64,000 bases of DNA from Leeuwenhoekiella nanhaiensis (GTDB taxonomy: Bacteria > Bacteroidota > Bacteroidia > Flavobacteriales > Flavobacteriaceae). How positions within the stretch are numbered: position 1 is the stretch's first letter; the number at the start of each line of letters is the position of its first letter. The notes under the pieces were generated by a model. It did not search any database and was not told the origin of the DNA. It saw only the letters and a program-made list of their open reading frames with translations. The translations under genes were made by a program, and so were the position numbers. Where the stretch lies: NCBI RefSeq assembly GCF_002744755.1, contig NZ_KZ319294.1, positions 88,457-152,456 of the forward strand, written 5' to 3'. Below are positions 44,425-53,223 of this stretch, one piece after another.

Positions 44425-46911
44425 TTATTTTTCCAATTGTTGGTCTAACCAGCGTCCTGCTTTTTTATATATGCGTTTGCCTTTATGAAGCAAGCCTTTT
44501 TTAGCATCGGTTTGTCGATAAGCTTCCCCATACTTCCCATAACCGTAGCCATACTCATATCCGTAGCCATAACCATAGCCCAACTTACTCTTCGCACTAA
44601 AATAGTTGAGCACAAAACTAATGTTTTGAACTTCTTTCTTCTGATATTTATCATTGATCAGGCGAAGCATTCCTTTTTTCGTGTAATGTTGTCTTATTAC
44701 GTACAATGTGGCATCTATATATTCGTCCAATTCTAAAGCATCAGAAACCAAGCCTACGGGTGGTGTATCTAGGATGATATAATCGTAACGCTTTTTCAGC
44801 TCCTGCATAAACACATCCATCTGATCGCTCATCAGCAATTCTGAAGGATTGGGAGGCACCGCCCCGGCAAGAATCACATCCAGATGCGGGACTTTCGTTT
44901 TTTGGATGACCTCATCAAGCTTGTTTTCCCCAATCAGATAATTAACCACCCCATTTTCATTGGGCAAATTAAAATCCCCAAAGATTTTTGGTTTGCGAAG
45001 ATCGAGCCCAACCAAAACCGTTTTGCGCTCACTTAAGGCGAAAACACTGGCCAGATTGATACTGCAAAAGGTTTTACCTTCTCCACTAACAGACGAAGTA
45101 ATCCTTACCGTTTTAGCTCCCTGTATATTCTGCTTTCGATAGATGAACTGAAGACTGGATCTTAAGCCCCTAAAAGCTTCAGCAATTGCAGAACGCGGAT
45201 CCTCGATAACCACCAAATTGCTATTGGAATTGCTTTTACCAATTGCCCCTAAAACCGGTATTCCCGACAAGCGTTTAATTTCGTTGGGATTACTGATTTT
45301 GGTATCAAAGAAAAACAACAGGAAAACAAAGGTCAGCGGGACTACTGTACCTCCTACAACAGCCATCACATAACTTACCCCGTCATTGGCGCTAATCGCA
45401 CCGCCGCCCGTATCCTTGGCCTCATCGATAATGATAATATCTGATACATTGGCTGCCTTTACAATCCCAGCCTGACTGCGTTTATCAAGGAAAACCCCAT
45501 ACGCGCCCTCGGTCAGATTATACCTCCGCTGTATCCCAAACAACTGCTGCTGTTCTGCAGGCAGCTTGCGCATTTGTCCTTCGGTACGGGCGATTTCATT
45601 ACGCACGTCTCTGAGCTGATTGTTTAAAATCTGCTGACTTGAAGCCATATTTTCAAACAACACTGCTTTTATGGCATTGATACGCCGGTCCAGATCCCTG
45701 AAAGCCGGGTTATTTGGCTTCGCCGTATAAGCCAGTCGCCGGCGCTCTTCAGCCAGCTCAATAATACTCGAGACACTTTGGGTGACACTACCTTCCCCAA
45801 TTCCCGTAATTGAAGGTGCCGGAATATCGGTACCGTAATCTTCACGCGAACGCAAGTAGTTTTCTAAATCCCGATAATACTGCAAACGTTGCTCCAGATT
45901 CTGCTTTTGGGCGTCAAGCTCGGTTATTTTGGCAATGAGACTTTCTTCACTACTCCCAATGCCCACGCTGCTGTTTTCATCGCGAAATTGATCAAGCTCT
46001 TCCTGCACGTTTTTCATCTCAACCGACTTTATGGCGAGACTACTATCAATAAACTGAATGGTTTTGGTCGCAAACAGGTTTTTGCGTTCCAATTGATTTT
46101 CGGCCAGAATACGCACCGATGAATTGAGGAAATCTACGAGTCGGGCTTTATTGCTGCCGGTAAGGCTCAAAGTCAAAATACTGGATCCGGAAGGTGTCTG
46201 GTCGATCCCGATGCCCCGATAGCGTCCTACTACTCCGTCAAAACCGTTAAAACGAATCAGATATTCCTTGCCTAATTGCGCAGGTATTCCGGAAGGATTT
46301 AGCTTAAAATTGAAATAAGGCAAATCAACCGGGTCTCCCAGGGCAAAGCGCTCACTTACCGAAGCTGCCGGCAGCGGTAAATTAAAGCTTTCTTTAGTAT
46401 CATAATTTTGAGCCTGACCTGAGCCTTCGTTAAAATCGATATTCAGCGTATAGGTAGAATCGGTATCAAACACCACTTTGACCATTTTACCCAGCAGTTG
46501 GGGCCGCGCGGTATTGACATCTACTTCAAAGGGCGTTGAACCGTAAATATCTTCCAAATGGTATTTGCCCTGTTGCAGATAATCTACATAAAATTGAAGC
46601 TTCTCAACCACGTCTTCATTATGACTGCGGGAACGCAACAGTATAATTGCGGTCTGCACCTTATCGGTAGTACCACCCCAGTTGAAGGTGAGACTGGTAT
46701 TTGAGGTAAAAAAAGGATTTTGATCATCTTTCACCGTGATCATATTACTCATACGATACACCGTTTGCCTGCGCACATTCTTATAGTAGGCAATGTAATA
46801 GGCGATGCCAATACACATCACAAATAGCGGCCACCAACTGAGAACCTTGAGCAAAAAGCCTCTAAAATCAAAGAAGTTTTGCAGGTCTTTTATTTCAAAT
46901 TCATCTTCCAT
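44425..46911 (-). CDS. wzc: Polysaccharide co-polymerase / tyrosine autokinase (Wzc-like)
   Basis: An 828-residue inner-membrane protein that couples chain length or export to phosphorylation. Helix 1 is at about 24-43. A long periplasmic Wzz-type region with coiled coils (about 280-350 and 400-470) leads to helix 2 (about 525-548). The BY-kinase domain has Walker A SSVSGEGKT (about 606-614), Walker A' VLVGLDLRKP and Walker B IILDTPP (about 712). The C-terminal tail holds a tyrosine cluster (alternating G and Y, about 778-800), the autophosphorylation site. It lies between wza and wzm. Confidence 0.95.
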   Translation of the reverse strand: MEDEFEIKDLQNFFDFRGFLLKVLSWWPLFVMCIGIAYYIAYYKNVRRQTVYRMSNMITVKDDQNPFFTSNTSLTFNWGGTTDKVQTAIILLRSRSHNEDVVEKLQFYVDYLQQGKYHLEDIYGSTPFEVDVNTARPQLLGKMVKVVFDTDSTYTLNIDFNEGSGQAQNYDTKESFNLPLPAASVSERFALGDPVDLPYFNFKLNPSGIPAQLGKEYLIRFNGFDGVVGRYRGIGIDQTPSGSSILTLSLTGSNKARLVDFLNSSVRILAENQLERKNLFATKTIQFIDSSLAIKSVEMKNVQEELDQFRDENSSVGIGSSEESLIAKITELDAQKQNLEQRLQYYRDLENYLRSREDYGTDIPAPSITGIGEGSVTQSVSSIIELAEERRRLAYTAKPNNPAFRDLDRRINAIKAVLFENMASSQQILNNQLRDVRNEIARTEGQMRKLPAEQQQLFGIQRRYNLTEGAYGVFLDKRSQAGIVKAANVSDIIIIDEAKDTGGGAISANDGVSYVMAVVGGTVVPLTFVFLLFFFDTKISNPNEIKRLSGIPVLGAIGKSNSNSNLVVIEDPRSAIAEAFRGLRSSLQFIYRKQNIQGAKTVRITSSVSGEGKTFCSINLASVFALSERKTVLVGLDLRKPKIFGDFNLPNENGVVNYLIGENKLDEVIQKTKVPHLDVILAGAVPPNPSELLMSDQMDVFMQELKKRYDYIILDTPPVGLVSDALELDEYIDATLYVIRQHYTKKGMLRLINDKYQKKEVQNISFVLNYFSAKSKLGYGYGYGYEYGYGYGKYGEAYRQTDAKKGLLHKGKRIYKKAGRWLDQQLEK

Positions 46912-47802
46912 CTAAAGTCGGGTAACCAAAAGTACTGTGGTTACAGCCAGGGTAAATAAAGAAACTATTGTATTTAAGTTTTGTAAGCCGGTCGTACCGA
47001 TTCCCAGTGATTTCTGAGGAAGGGGATTAACCAGAATCAAATCGTTAGGCTGCACATAATAATATGGAGAATTAAGGGCATCGATACTCGTTAGGTCCAC
47101 GTGATGAATTTTCTTTCCGCCCGGATATTGCCTGATTACCAGGACATCCGTACGATCTCCATACTCCGAAATATCCCCACTATTAACAATAGCCTGAAGC
47201 AGCGTAAGTTCTTCAACCAATTCCACTTTATTACCCGGGCCACCTACTTCCCCGGCAATCGTATATTTAATTCCGGCCAACTTAACGGTCACGAATATGT
47301 TAGCCTCTTCGGTAAAATAATCTTCCAGCAATTTATCTTCAATGATTTTTTGTATTTCTTCGGTTGTGTAACCCAAAACCGATACTTCACCAAGTGTTGG
47401 CAAACGTATTTTCCCGTGGCGATCCACTACAAAGCCGTCATAATAATAGCCCTCATCAAGTGAAGCACCTTCTTCTCCCGCTGAAGCAGGATTAAATAAA
47501 GCTACCAGCTCCTGATCTAATGCTTTTACCCGAATGCTCAGCACATCGTTGATCTGAACATGATAAGGTCTTTGCTGTAAATTAATCTGAATTAAGCTGT
47601 CTTGAGCTACTTGTGTTTCCTGAAGATATTTAAGCTTTTTGGTCGGAATGCACGAAGCAAACATCACCAAGCACAGAAACACCGTTAATTTTTGTAAGAA
47701 ATTTTTACCAGATCCGGTAAATAATGCTGCCGAAATAGCAAAGCTTCGCTGCCTTAAGTCCCATTTTTTGGATAAAGGGGGCAATTTTGTAAGAAATTTC
47801 AT
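46912..47802 (-). CDS. wza: Polysaccharide export outer-membrane lipoprotein (Wza-like) with an extended N-terminus
   Basis: A 296-residue protein. A lipobox FASC puts the lipidated Cys at about residue 51, instead of the usual 18-25. The poly_export domain (about 70-165: YHVQINDVLSIRV, VDRHGKIRLPTLGEV) and a SLBB domain (about 172-260: YTIAGEVGGPGNKVEL) follow, with a C-terminal helix ending TVLLVTRL. There is no in-frame start near the signal peptide; the predicted promoter places the transcript start about 17 bases before the ATG at 47802, so the long form is the one made. First gene of the locus. Confidence 0.92.
   Translation of the reverse strand: MKFLTKLPPLSKKWDLRQRSFAISAALFTGSGKNFLQKLTVFLCLVMFASCIPTKKLKYLQETQVAQDSLIQINLQQRPYHVQINDVLSIRVKALDQELVALFNPASAGEEGASLDEGYYYDGFVVDRHGKIRLPTLGEVSVLGYTTEEIQKIIEDKLLEDYFTEEANIFVTVKLAGIKYTIAGEVGGPGNKVELVEELTLLQAIVNSGDISEYGDRTDVLVIRQYPGGKKIHHVDLTSIDALNSPYYYVQPNDLILVNPLPQKSLGIGTTGLQNLNTIVSLFTLAVTTVLLVTRL
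47690..47799. repeat. 15-base direct repeats bounding a 5' insertion in wza
   Basis: TTTTGTAAGAAATTT occurs at 47690-47704 and again at 47785-47799, 95 bases apart, inside the first 38 codons of wza. The copies are in different reading frames. The downstream copy encodes KNFLQKLT, the natural start of the lipoprotein signal peptide apart from its lost Met. The segment between looks inserted and supplies the present start codon. Confidence 0.75.
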
Positions 47803-47825
47803 AGACGTTGGGATAGCAACTGAAA

Positions 47826-47857
47826 CAAATATATAGTCTTAACACTAAATTATGAAA
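47826..47857 (-). promoter_or_regulatory. Promoter of the polysaccharide operon (wza)
   Basis: On the minus strand there is TATATTTG (47826-47833, a perfect TAnnTTTG) with TTTC (47854-47857) 20 bases upstream as the -33 element. It predicts a leader of about 17 bases before the wza ATG. No operator-like dyad is obvious beside it. Confidence 0.65.
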
Positions 47858-47932
47858 CTTAGTACCGAAGAAGTATGTTAAAACTACCTTTGAGGAAATT
47901 TAAATGCCGATTGCCGATAAACCAAGAGGATT

Positions 47933-50131
47933 TTAATTGGCCACCTCGCTGATGAATTTAATACGATAGAGCCGCAGTTCATCTTCGTCGTAATCCCCAT
48001 CAAACTCTGCCATGGCCTCTTCCACATTGTCTGTTTCAGCCTCCAGAAAGTATTCGTGAAGTTCTTCCTGCTGATCTTCATCAAAAAGGTCATCTATCCA
48101 ATAATCGATATTGAGTTTGGTACCACTATAAACAATAACTTCCATCTCTTTGATAAAATCATCCATCTCGAGTCCTTTAGCTGATGCGATGTCATCCAGC
48201 GGAAGTTTTCGGTCTACGTTTTGAATAATGTAGAGCTTGAGCGCAGAGTTTGATCCGGTTGACTTAACCACCAGATCATCCGGTTTGAGAATGTCATTTT
48301 CCTCAACGTATTTTTTGATGAGGTCTACAAATTCACGCCCGTATTTTTTGGCCTTACCCTCTCCTACCCCAAAAATGTTTGACATCTCGTCAATCGTTGT
48401 GGGATACTTGATCGCCATATCATCAAGTGACGGATCCTGGAAAACCACATAAGGCGGGACACCTTTTCGTTTTCCTACTTTTTTTCGCAGGTCTTTAAGC
48501 ATGGCTACAAGCCTGGTGTCTGTTCCTCCACCGGGACGAAGATTTGCATTTGGCGTCTCATCAGTTTCGGTGTCGTAGGAATGATCTTCAGTCATCATAA
48601 ATGACCCGGGCTTTTTAATGAATTTACGCCCGGAATCCGTCAACTTGATCACTCCGTAAGTTTCGATATCTTTCCTGAGATAGCCGGCAACCAAAACCTG
48701 ACGAATTAGCGCCTTCCAGTAGGAAGATTCTTTTTCTTTACCAATTCCAAAATAAGGCTCTTCATCGGTTTTGTGCGAGGCAATAATGGCGTTTGATTTA
48801 CCCACAAGCGTAAATACCAATTCCTTGGCCTTATAAATAGCTCCGGTTTGCTCTACTACTTTTAAAAGCTGAACGACCTCTTCCTGAGCCTCGTGCTTTT
48901 TCTTGGGATTACGCACATTGTCATCGAGGTCGCCACCTTCACCGGTTTCGTTATCAAATTCTTCCCCAAAATAATGCAGAATAAATTTACGCCTTGACAT
49001 CGAAGTCTCGGCGTAGGCCACGACTTCCTGTAAGAGAGCGTGTCCTATTTCCTGTTCGGCAACAGGTTTACCGCTCATAAACTTTTCAAGCTTTTCTATG
49101 TCTTTGTAAGAATAATAGGCCAGGCAGTGACCTTCACCACCGTCCCTTCCGGCACGACCGGTTTCCTGATAATAACTCTCTATACTCTTTGGAATATCGT
49201 GATGAATCACAAATCGAACGTCAGGCTTATCAATTCCCATCCCGAAAGCGATTGTTGCCACCACCACGTCCACATCTTCCATCAAAAACATATCCTGATG
49301 TTTCACGCGGGTTTTAGCATCAAGCCCGGCGTGATACGGCACAGCCGAAATTCCATTTACCTGTAAAACCTGCGCAAGCTCTTCAACACGCTTACGGCTG
49401 AGGCAGTAAATGATTCCGCTTTTACCCTGATTTTGCTTGACAAACCGAATAATGTCTGCATCAACATTCTTGGTTTTTGGGCGTATTTCGTAATATAAAT
49501 TAGGCCTGTTAAATGAGGCCTTAAAGGTGTTTGCGTCAGAAATGCCCAGGTTTTTCAGGATATCTTCCTGCACCTTGGGTGTAGCCGTAGCCGTTACCGC
49601 TATTATTGGAATGTTCTCACCAATGCGCTTAATAATATGACGCAGGTTTCGGTATTCGGGTCTAAAATCATGTCCCCATTCACTGATGCAATGCGCTTCG
49701 TCAATCGCCACAAAACTGATTTTCTCCTGACGCAGAAAATCTACGTGCTCATCTTTGGTGAGTGATTCCGGAGCTACATATAATAATTTAGTGACCCCGT
49801 TTGAGATGTCCTCTTTTACCTGTTTGATTTCACCTTTGGTGAGGGAAGAGTTCAACACGTGTGCAATACCATTTTCTTTCGAAATCCCCCGCAATGCATC
49901 AACCTGATTTTTCATCAATGCAATCAAAGGGCTCACAACGATAGCTGTGCCTTCCTGAATAAGTGCGGGAAGTTGATAACAAAGGGATTTCCCACCGCCG
50001 GTGGGCATGATCACGAATGTATGCTTTCCATTTACAATGCTCGTAATAACATCTTCCTGAAGTCCCTTAAATTTGCTAAAACCAAAATATTTCTTGAGGG
50101 CCGCGTGTAAGTCTATTTCGCTTGAATTCAT
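47933..50131 (-). CDS. recQ: ATP-dependent DNA helicase RecQ lacking the zinc cysteines
   Basis: A 732-residue 3'-5' helicase. Walker A PTGGGKS is at 43-49, the Walker B/DEAH stretch AIDEAHCISEWGHDF at about 143, and the Arg-rich motif VI YYQETGRAGRDGG at about 325. A winged-helix RQC region and an HRDC domain (about 525-600) follow, with an acidic C-terminal tail. Where RecQ normally has four zinc-binding Cys, this protein reads SMSRRKFILHYFGEE and GGDLDDN, with none. It is transcribed away from kpsF. The start is ATG. Confidence 0.95.
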   Translation of the reverse strand: MNSSEIDLHAALKKYFGFSKFKGLQEDVITSIVNGKHTFVIMPTGGGKSLCYQLPALIQEGTAIVVSPLIALMKNQVDALRGISKENGIAHVLNSSLTKGEIKQVKEDISNGVTKLLYVAPESLTKDEHVDFLRQEKISFVAIDEAHCISEWGHDFRPEYRNLRHIIKRIGENIPIIAVTATATPKVQEDILKNLGISDANTFKASFNRPNLYYEIRPKTKNVDADIIRFVKQNQGKSGIIYCLSRKRVEELAQVLQVNGISAVPYHAGLDAKTRVKHQDMFLMEDVDVVVATIAFGMGIDKPDVRFVIHHDIPKSIESYYQETGRAGRDGGEGHCLAYYSYKDIEKLEKFMSGKPVAEQEIGHALLQEVVAYAETSMSRRKFILHYFGEEFDNETGEGGDLDDNVRNPKKKHEAQEEVVQLLKVVEQTGAIYKAKELVFTLVGKSNAIIASHKTDEEPYFGIGKEKESSYWKALIRQVLVAGYLRKDIETYGVIKLTDSGRKFIKKPGSFMMTEDHSYDTETDETPNANLRPGGGTDTRLVAMLKDLRKKVGKRKGVPPYVVFQDPSLDDMAIKYPTTIDEMSNIFGVGEGKAKKYGREFVDLIKKYVEENDILKPDDLVVKSTGSNSALKLYIIQNVDRKLPLDDIASAKGLEMDDFIKEMEVIVYSGTKLNIDYWIDDLFDEDQQEELHEYFLEAETDNVEEAMAEFDGDYDEDELRLYRIKFISEVAN

Positions 50132-50165
50132 TAATGCTTCTTCAATTTTGCATACATTTGTATCC

Positions 50166-50196
50166 TAAATATAGTAATTTCTACTCCACAAACAAA
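50166..50196 (-). promoter_or_regulatory. Putative recQ promoter
   Basis: TTTG (50193-50196), a 19-base spacer and TATATTTA (50166-50173, one mismatch to TAnnTTTG) on the minus strand lie about 35 bases before the recQ ATG. On the other strand TACATTTG (50153-50160) is a perfect -7 for kpsF, but I see no -33 at proper distance. Confidence 0.5.
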
Positions 50197-50215
50197 CGGC
50201 TTAATCTCATTACTT

Positions 50216-51184
50216 TTGAATAATTACGAGCAGATTTTAAAAAATGCCAGACACACCCTGAGTATCGAGCATCAAGCCATCGGTTTACTGTCTGAATTAC
50301 TCGATGAGGATTTTGCCAAAGCTGTCCTTGCTATTTTTAACGCAAAAGGCCGGGTAATTATTACTGGTGTGGGCAAAAGCGCAATCATTGCACAGAAAAT
50401 TGTGGCTACCTTAAACTCAACAGGTACTCCTGCCGTTTTTATGCACGCCGCAGATGCCATTCACGGCGATTTGGGAACCATTCTGGACGATGATATCGTA
50501 TTATGTCTCTCAAATAGCGGCAGCACTCCAGAAATCAAGGTTTTGATTCCGCTTATCAGAAGCCGGAAGAATACGATCATTGCGATGACCTCCAATAAAG
50601 AATCCTTTCTCGCTAGACAGGCAGATGCCCTTATTTGGGCATACGCCGAAAAAGAAGCCTGCCCGCATAATCTGGCACCAACAACGAGCACCACGGTACA
50701 ATTGGTTCTGGGCGACGCTCTTGCTCTGGCTTTGCTTGATTTAAGAGGTTTTTCCAAGGAAGATTTTGCCAAATACCACCCTGGTGGCGCCTTGGGAAAA
50801 CGCATGTTTTTGCGTGTAAGTGATCTCATTGCGCTGCACGAGAAACCTCAGGTTTCTGAAGACGCTCCCATAAAAGAGGTAATTGTAGAAATTTCCAAAA
50901 AACGTCTGGGAGTTACTGCGGTTACTCAAGAAGCTAAAATCACGGGCATCATTACCGACGGAGACATCAGACGCATGCTCGAGAACAACGAAGTGCTTAC
51001 GGGTCTTACCGCAAAAAGTATTATGAGCAGCAACCCCAAAACCATTCACTGCGAGGCCATGGCCACTCAGGCTCTGGAAATTCTTGAGACCTACAGTATA
51101 ACGCAACTCCTCGCTGTAGATGATCAAAATAATTATGCAGGAGTATTACATTTGCACGATTTAATAAAAGAAGGTATCCTATAA
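50216..51184 (+). CDS. kpsF: Arabinose-5-phosphate isomerase (KpsF/GutQ family)
   Basis: A 322-residue enzyme that converts ribulose-5-phosphate to arabinose-5-phosphate, the entry to Kdo. The SIS domain (about 30-170) has GRVIITGVGKSAIIAQKI and LSNSGSTPEI (about 100). The HPGGALGKR motif (about 188) leads to two CBS domains (about 200-262 and 268-322). The start is TTG at 50216, because no ATG precedes the family-typical ARHTLSIEHQAI. It shares one base with tatC. Kdo made here would feed the LPS core or the capsule anchor. Confidence 0.93.
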   Translation: MNNYEQILKNARHTLSIEHQAIGLLSELLDEDFAKAVLAIFNAKGRVIITGVGKSAIIAQKIVATLNSTGTPAVFMHAADAIHGDLGTILDDDIVLCLSNSGSTPEIKVLIPLIRSRKNTIIAMTSNKESFLARQADALIWAYAEKEACPHNLAPTTSTTVQLVLGDALALALLDLRGFSKEDFAKYHPGGALGKRMFLRVSDLIALHEKPQVSEDAPIKEVIVEISKKRLGVTAVTQEAKITGIITDGDIRRMLENNEVLTGLTAKSIMSSNPKTIHCEAMATQALEILETYSITQLLAVDDQNNYAGVLHLHDLIKEGIL

Positions 51185-52026
51185 TGGCGAAACGAAAGCA
51201 GGCAAACCCAGACGAAATGTCTTTTTTAGACCATCTCGAAGAATTGAGATGGCACTTAATACGCGCTACTCTTGCTATTGTAATTGTAGGCACCGTTGCC
51301 TTTATTTTTAAGGATTTTATTTTTGACCAAATCATTTTTGCCCCGGCAAGACCCGACTTTATTTCCTACGATTTGCTCTGTCAATTAGCTAACATATTTG
51401 GTTCCGATAAAGGCTGTATTAACGAAATGGACTTTATCATCCAAAACCGAACCATGGGCGGGCAGTTTAATGCGGCCATATGGACTTCGATCATCGTAGG
51501 TCTTGTAGTGGCGTTTCCTTATGTGGTTTATGAGTTCTGGAGATTTATTTCACCGGGGCTTTACGAGAAAGAACGTAAAAACTCCAGAGGTTTTATTGTG
51601 ATTTCGTCATTACTCTTTTTTATGGGGGTGCTTTTTGGCTATTATATCATTGCCCCGCTTTCCATCAATTTCCTGGCTAATTTCACTGTGGGCGATATGG
51701 TTAAAAATGAGTTTGACATCAGCTCTTACATAGGTCTGGTACGTGCCAGTGCTATTGCAGCCGGCCTCATATTTGAATTACCTATTGTGATTTATTTCTT
51801 TACCAAGATTGGTTTGGTCACCCCCCAATTCCTTAGAAAATACCGCAAATATGCTTTGGTAATCGTACTTATCGTAGCGGCGATTATTACGCCTCCCGAT
51901 ATCTCTACTCAGGTAATCGTATCAATCCCGATATTGATTTTATATGAAGTGAGTATCCTTATTTCGGCCTTTGTGATGCGCAAAGAGTTGAAAGAACAAA
52001 ATAAAATGAAAAAGAAACAAGCTTAA
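51184..52026 (+). CDS. tatC: Sec-independent protein translocase TatC
   Basis: A 280-residue, six-helix receptor of the twin-arginine translocase. The N-terminal MSFLDHLEELRWHLIRA (about 11-27) is the TatC signature with the Glu that contacts the RR signal. FRFISPGLYEKERK-like text (WRFISPGLYEKERK, about 119) and the late VIVLIVAAIITPPD (about 220) also match. An insertion in the first periplasmic loop (about 58-85, with two Cys) lengthens it. The start shares a base with the kpsF stop. TatA/B are not in the window. Confidence 0.95.
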   Translation: MAKRKQANPDEMSFLDHLEELRWHLIRATLAIVIVGTVAFIFKDFIFDQIIFAPARPDFISYDLLCQLANIFGSDKGCINEMDFIIQNRTMGGQFNAAIWTSIIVGLVVAFPYVVYEFWRFISPGLYEKERKNSRGFIVISSLLFFMGVLFGYYIIAPLSINFLANFTVGDMVKNEFDISSYIGLVRASAIAAGLIFELPIVIYFFTKIGLVTPQFLRKYRKYALVIVLIVAAIITPPDISTQVIVSIPILILYEVSILISAFVMRKELKEQNKMKKKQA

Positions 52027-52038
52027 TTTACCCCTTAT

Positions 52039-52407
52039 ATGTCTCAAGATAAAACCAACCCCGTCGCCGAATTCAACGCGTATCGCGCCAAAATGAATGA
52101 TAAAATTCTGGCCGACAAAAACAAAATCATAAACCGCATTTTTAATCTGGACACCAATGCTTTTGCTGCAGGCGCGCTTGATGTAAAGACCAAAGAACTT
52201 TTGGGTCTAGTCGCTTCTACGGTATTGCGCTGTGACGATTGTGTACGCTATCATTTAGAAAGTTGTCATAAAGAAGGGGTTACTAAAGAAGAAGTGATGG
52301 AAACCCTGAGCATTGGCACCCTTATTGGAGGAACGATTGTGATCCCACACTTGCGCCGGGCTTATGAATTTTGGGAGGCTTTAGATGAAAATGCCGCGCA
52401 GGAATAA
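52039..52407 (+). CDS. Carboxymuconolactone decarboxylase (AhpD-like) family protein
   Basis: A 122-residue helical protein of the CMD/AhpD family. The redox-type motif CDDCVRYH (C-x-x-C, about 68-75) is followed by HKEGVTKEEVMETLSIG (about 79-95). Such small proteins may be alkyl-hydroperoxidase-like; a decarboxylase role is unlikely here. It lies 12 bases after tatC and 51 before lptB in the same direction, an arrangement I recall as common in flavobacteria. Its function is unproven. Confidence 0.9.
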   Translation: MSQDKTNPVAEFNAYRAKMNDKILADKNKIINRIFNLDTNAFAAGALDVKTKELLGLVASTVLRCDDCVRYHLESCHKEGVTKEEVMETLSIGTLIGGTIVIPHLRRAYEFWEALDENAAQE

Positions 52408-52458
52408 TACGCAAAGCGAAAAGCTTACGTTTTAAAAGAACCTATCAATCCTCAAAAG

Positions 52459-53199
52459 ATGAAACTACGAGCAGAAAACTTAATGAAATCCTACAAAGGC
52501 CGAAAAGTCGTAAAAGGCATCACGGTTGAAGTAGAGCAAGGCGAAATCGTAGGTTTGCTGGGCCCCAACGGAGCCGGTAAAACCACTTCTTTTTACATGA
52601 TCGTAGGTTTAATTAAGCCCAATGGCGGTACTATTTACCTTGACAACAAGGACATCACCAAATACCCCATGTACAAGCGTGCGCAAAATGGTATTGGGTA
52701 CCTCGCTCAGGAAGCATCGGTTTTTAGGAAACTGAGTATCGAAGAAAACATACTTAGTGTACTTCAGATGACCAAACTGAGCAAAAAAGAACAGCGCGAC
52801 AAGATGGAAGAACTCATCGATGAGTTCAGTCTGGGGCACATTCGCAAAAACCGCGGGGATTTACTTTCGGGTGGGGAGCGACGTCGTACCGAAATTGCCC
52901 GTGCACTGGCTACCAATCCTAATTTTATTCTGCTTGATGAACCTTTTGCCGGAGTTGACCCCGTAGCGGTTGAAGATATTCAGCGCATTGTGGCACAGCT
53001 TAAGCAAAAAAACATCGGGATTCTCATTACCGACCATAACGTACAGGAAACCCTCGCTATTACAGACCACACCTATCTGATGTTTGAAGGAAATATCCTG
53101 AAACACGGAGTGCCCGAAGAATTGGCAGCAGATGAAATGGTACGTAAAGTATATCTGGGTCAAAACTTTGAGTTGCGTAAGAAGAAATTGTTTCAGTAG
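52459..53199 (+). CDS. lptB: LPS export ABC transporter ATP-binding protein LptB
   Basis: A 246-residue ATPase that powers LPS extraction from the inner membrane with LptFG. Walker A is GPNGAGKTT (35-43), the signature [16 protein letters not shown] (about 136-151) and Walker [14 protein letters not shown] (about 156-168). The LptB-typical [17 protein letters not shown] (about 83) is present. The start is ATG. The gene ends 4 bases before the convergent amidohydrolase gene, with a shared hairpin. Confidence 0.95.
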   Translation: MKLRAENLMKSYKGRKVVKGITVEVEQGEIVGLLGPNGAGKTTSFYMIVGLIKPNGGTIYLDNKDITKYPMYKRAQNGIGYLAQEASVFRKLSIEENILSVLQMTKLSKKEQRDKMEELIDEFSLGHIRKNRGDLLSGGERRRTEIARALATNPNFILLDEPFAGVDPVAVEDIQRIVAQLKQKNIGILITDHNVQETLAITDHTYLMFEGNILKHGVPEELAADEMVRKVYLGQNFELRKKKLFQ

Positions 53200-53202
53200 T
53201 AT

Positions 53203-53223
53203 TTTAAGCTTCCGGCTTAAAAA
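53203..53223. terminator. Hairpin between convergent lptB and amidohydrolase genes
   Basis: TTTTAAGC (53203-53210) pairs perfectly with GCTTAAAA (53216-53223) around a 5-base loop. T/A runs form both stem ends, so it may act as a short two-way terminator. It overlaps the last codons of the amidohydrolase gene. The stem is weak in GC. Confidence 0.5.

Noticed and set aside
11876..47802. Locus as a prophage or integrative element
   Set aside because: No integrase, phage structural, conjugation or tRNA target gene was seen; gene content is purely glycan synthesis and export.
50741..51335. Overlapping minus-strand ORFs opposite kpsF and tatC
   Set aside because: Antisense shadows of two well-supported genes; no recognisable motif.
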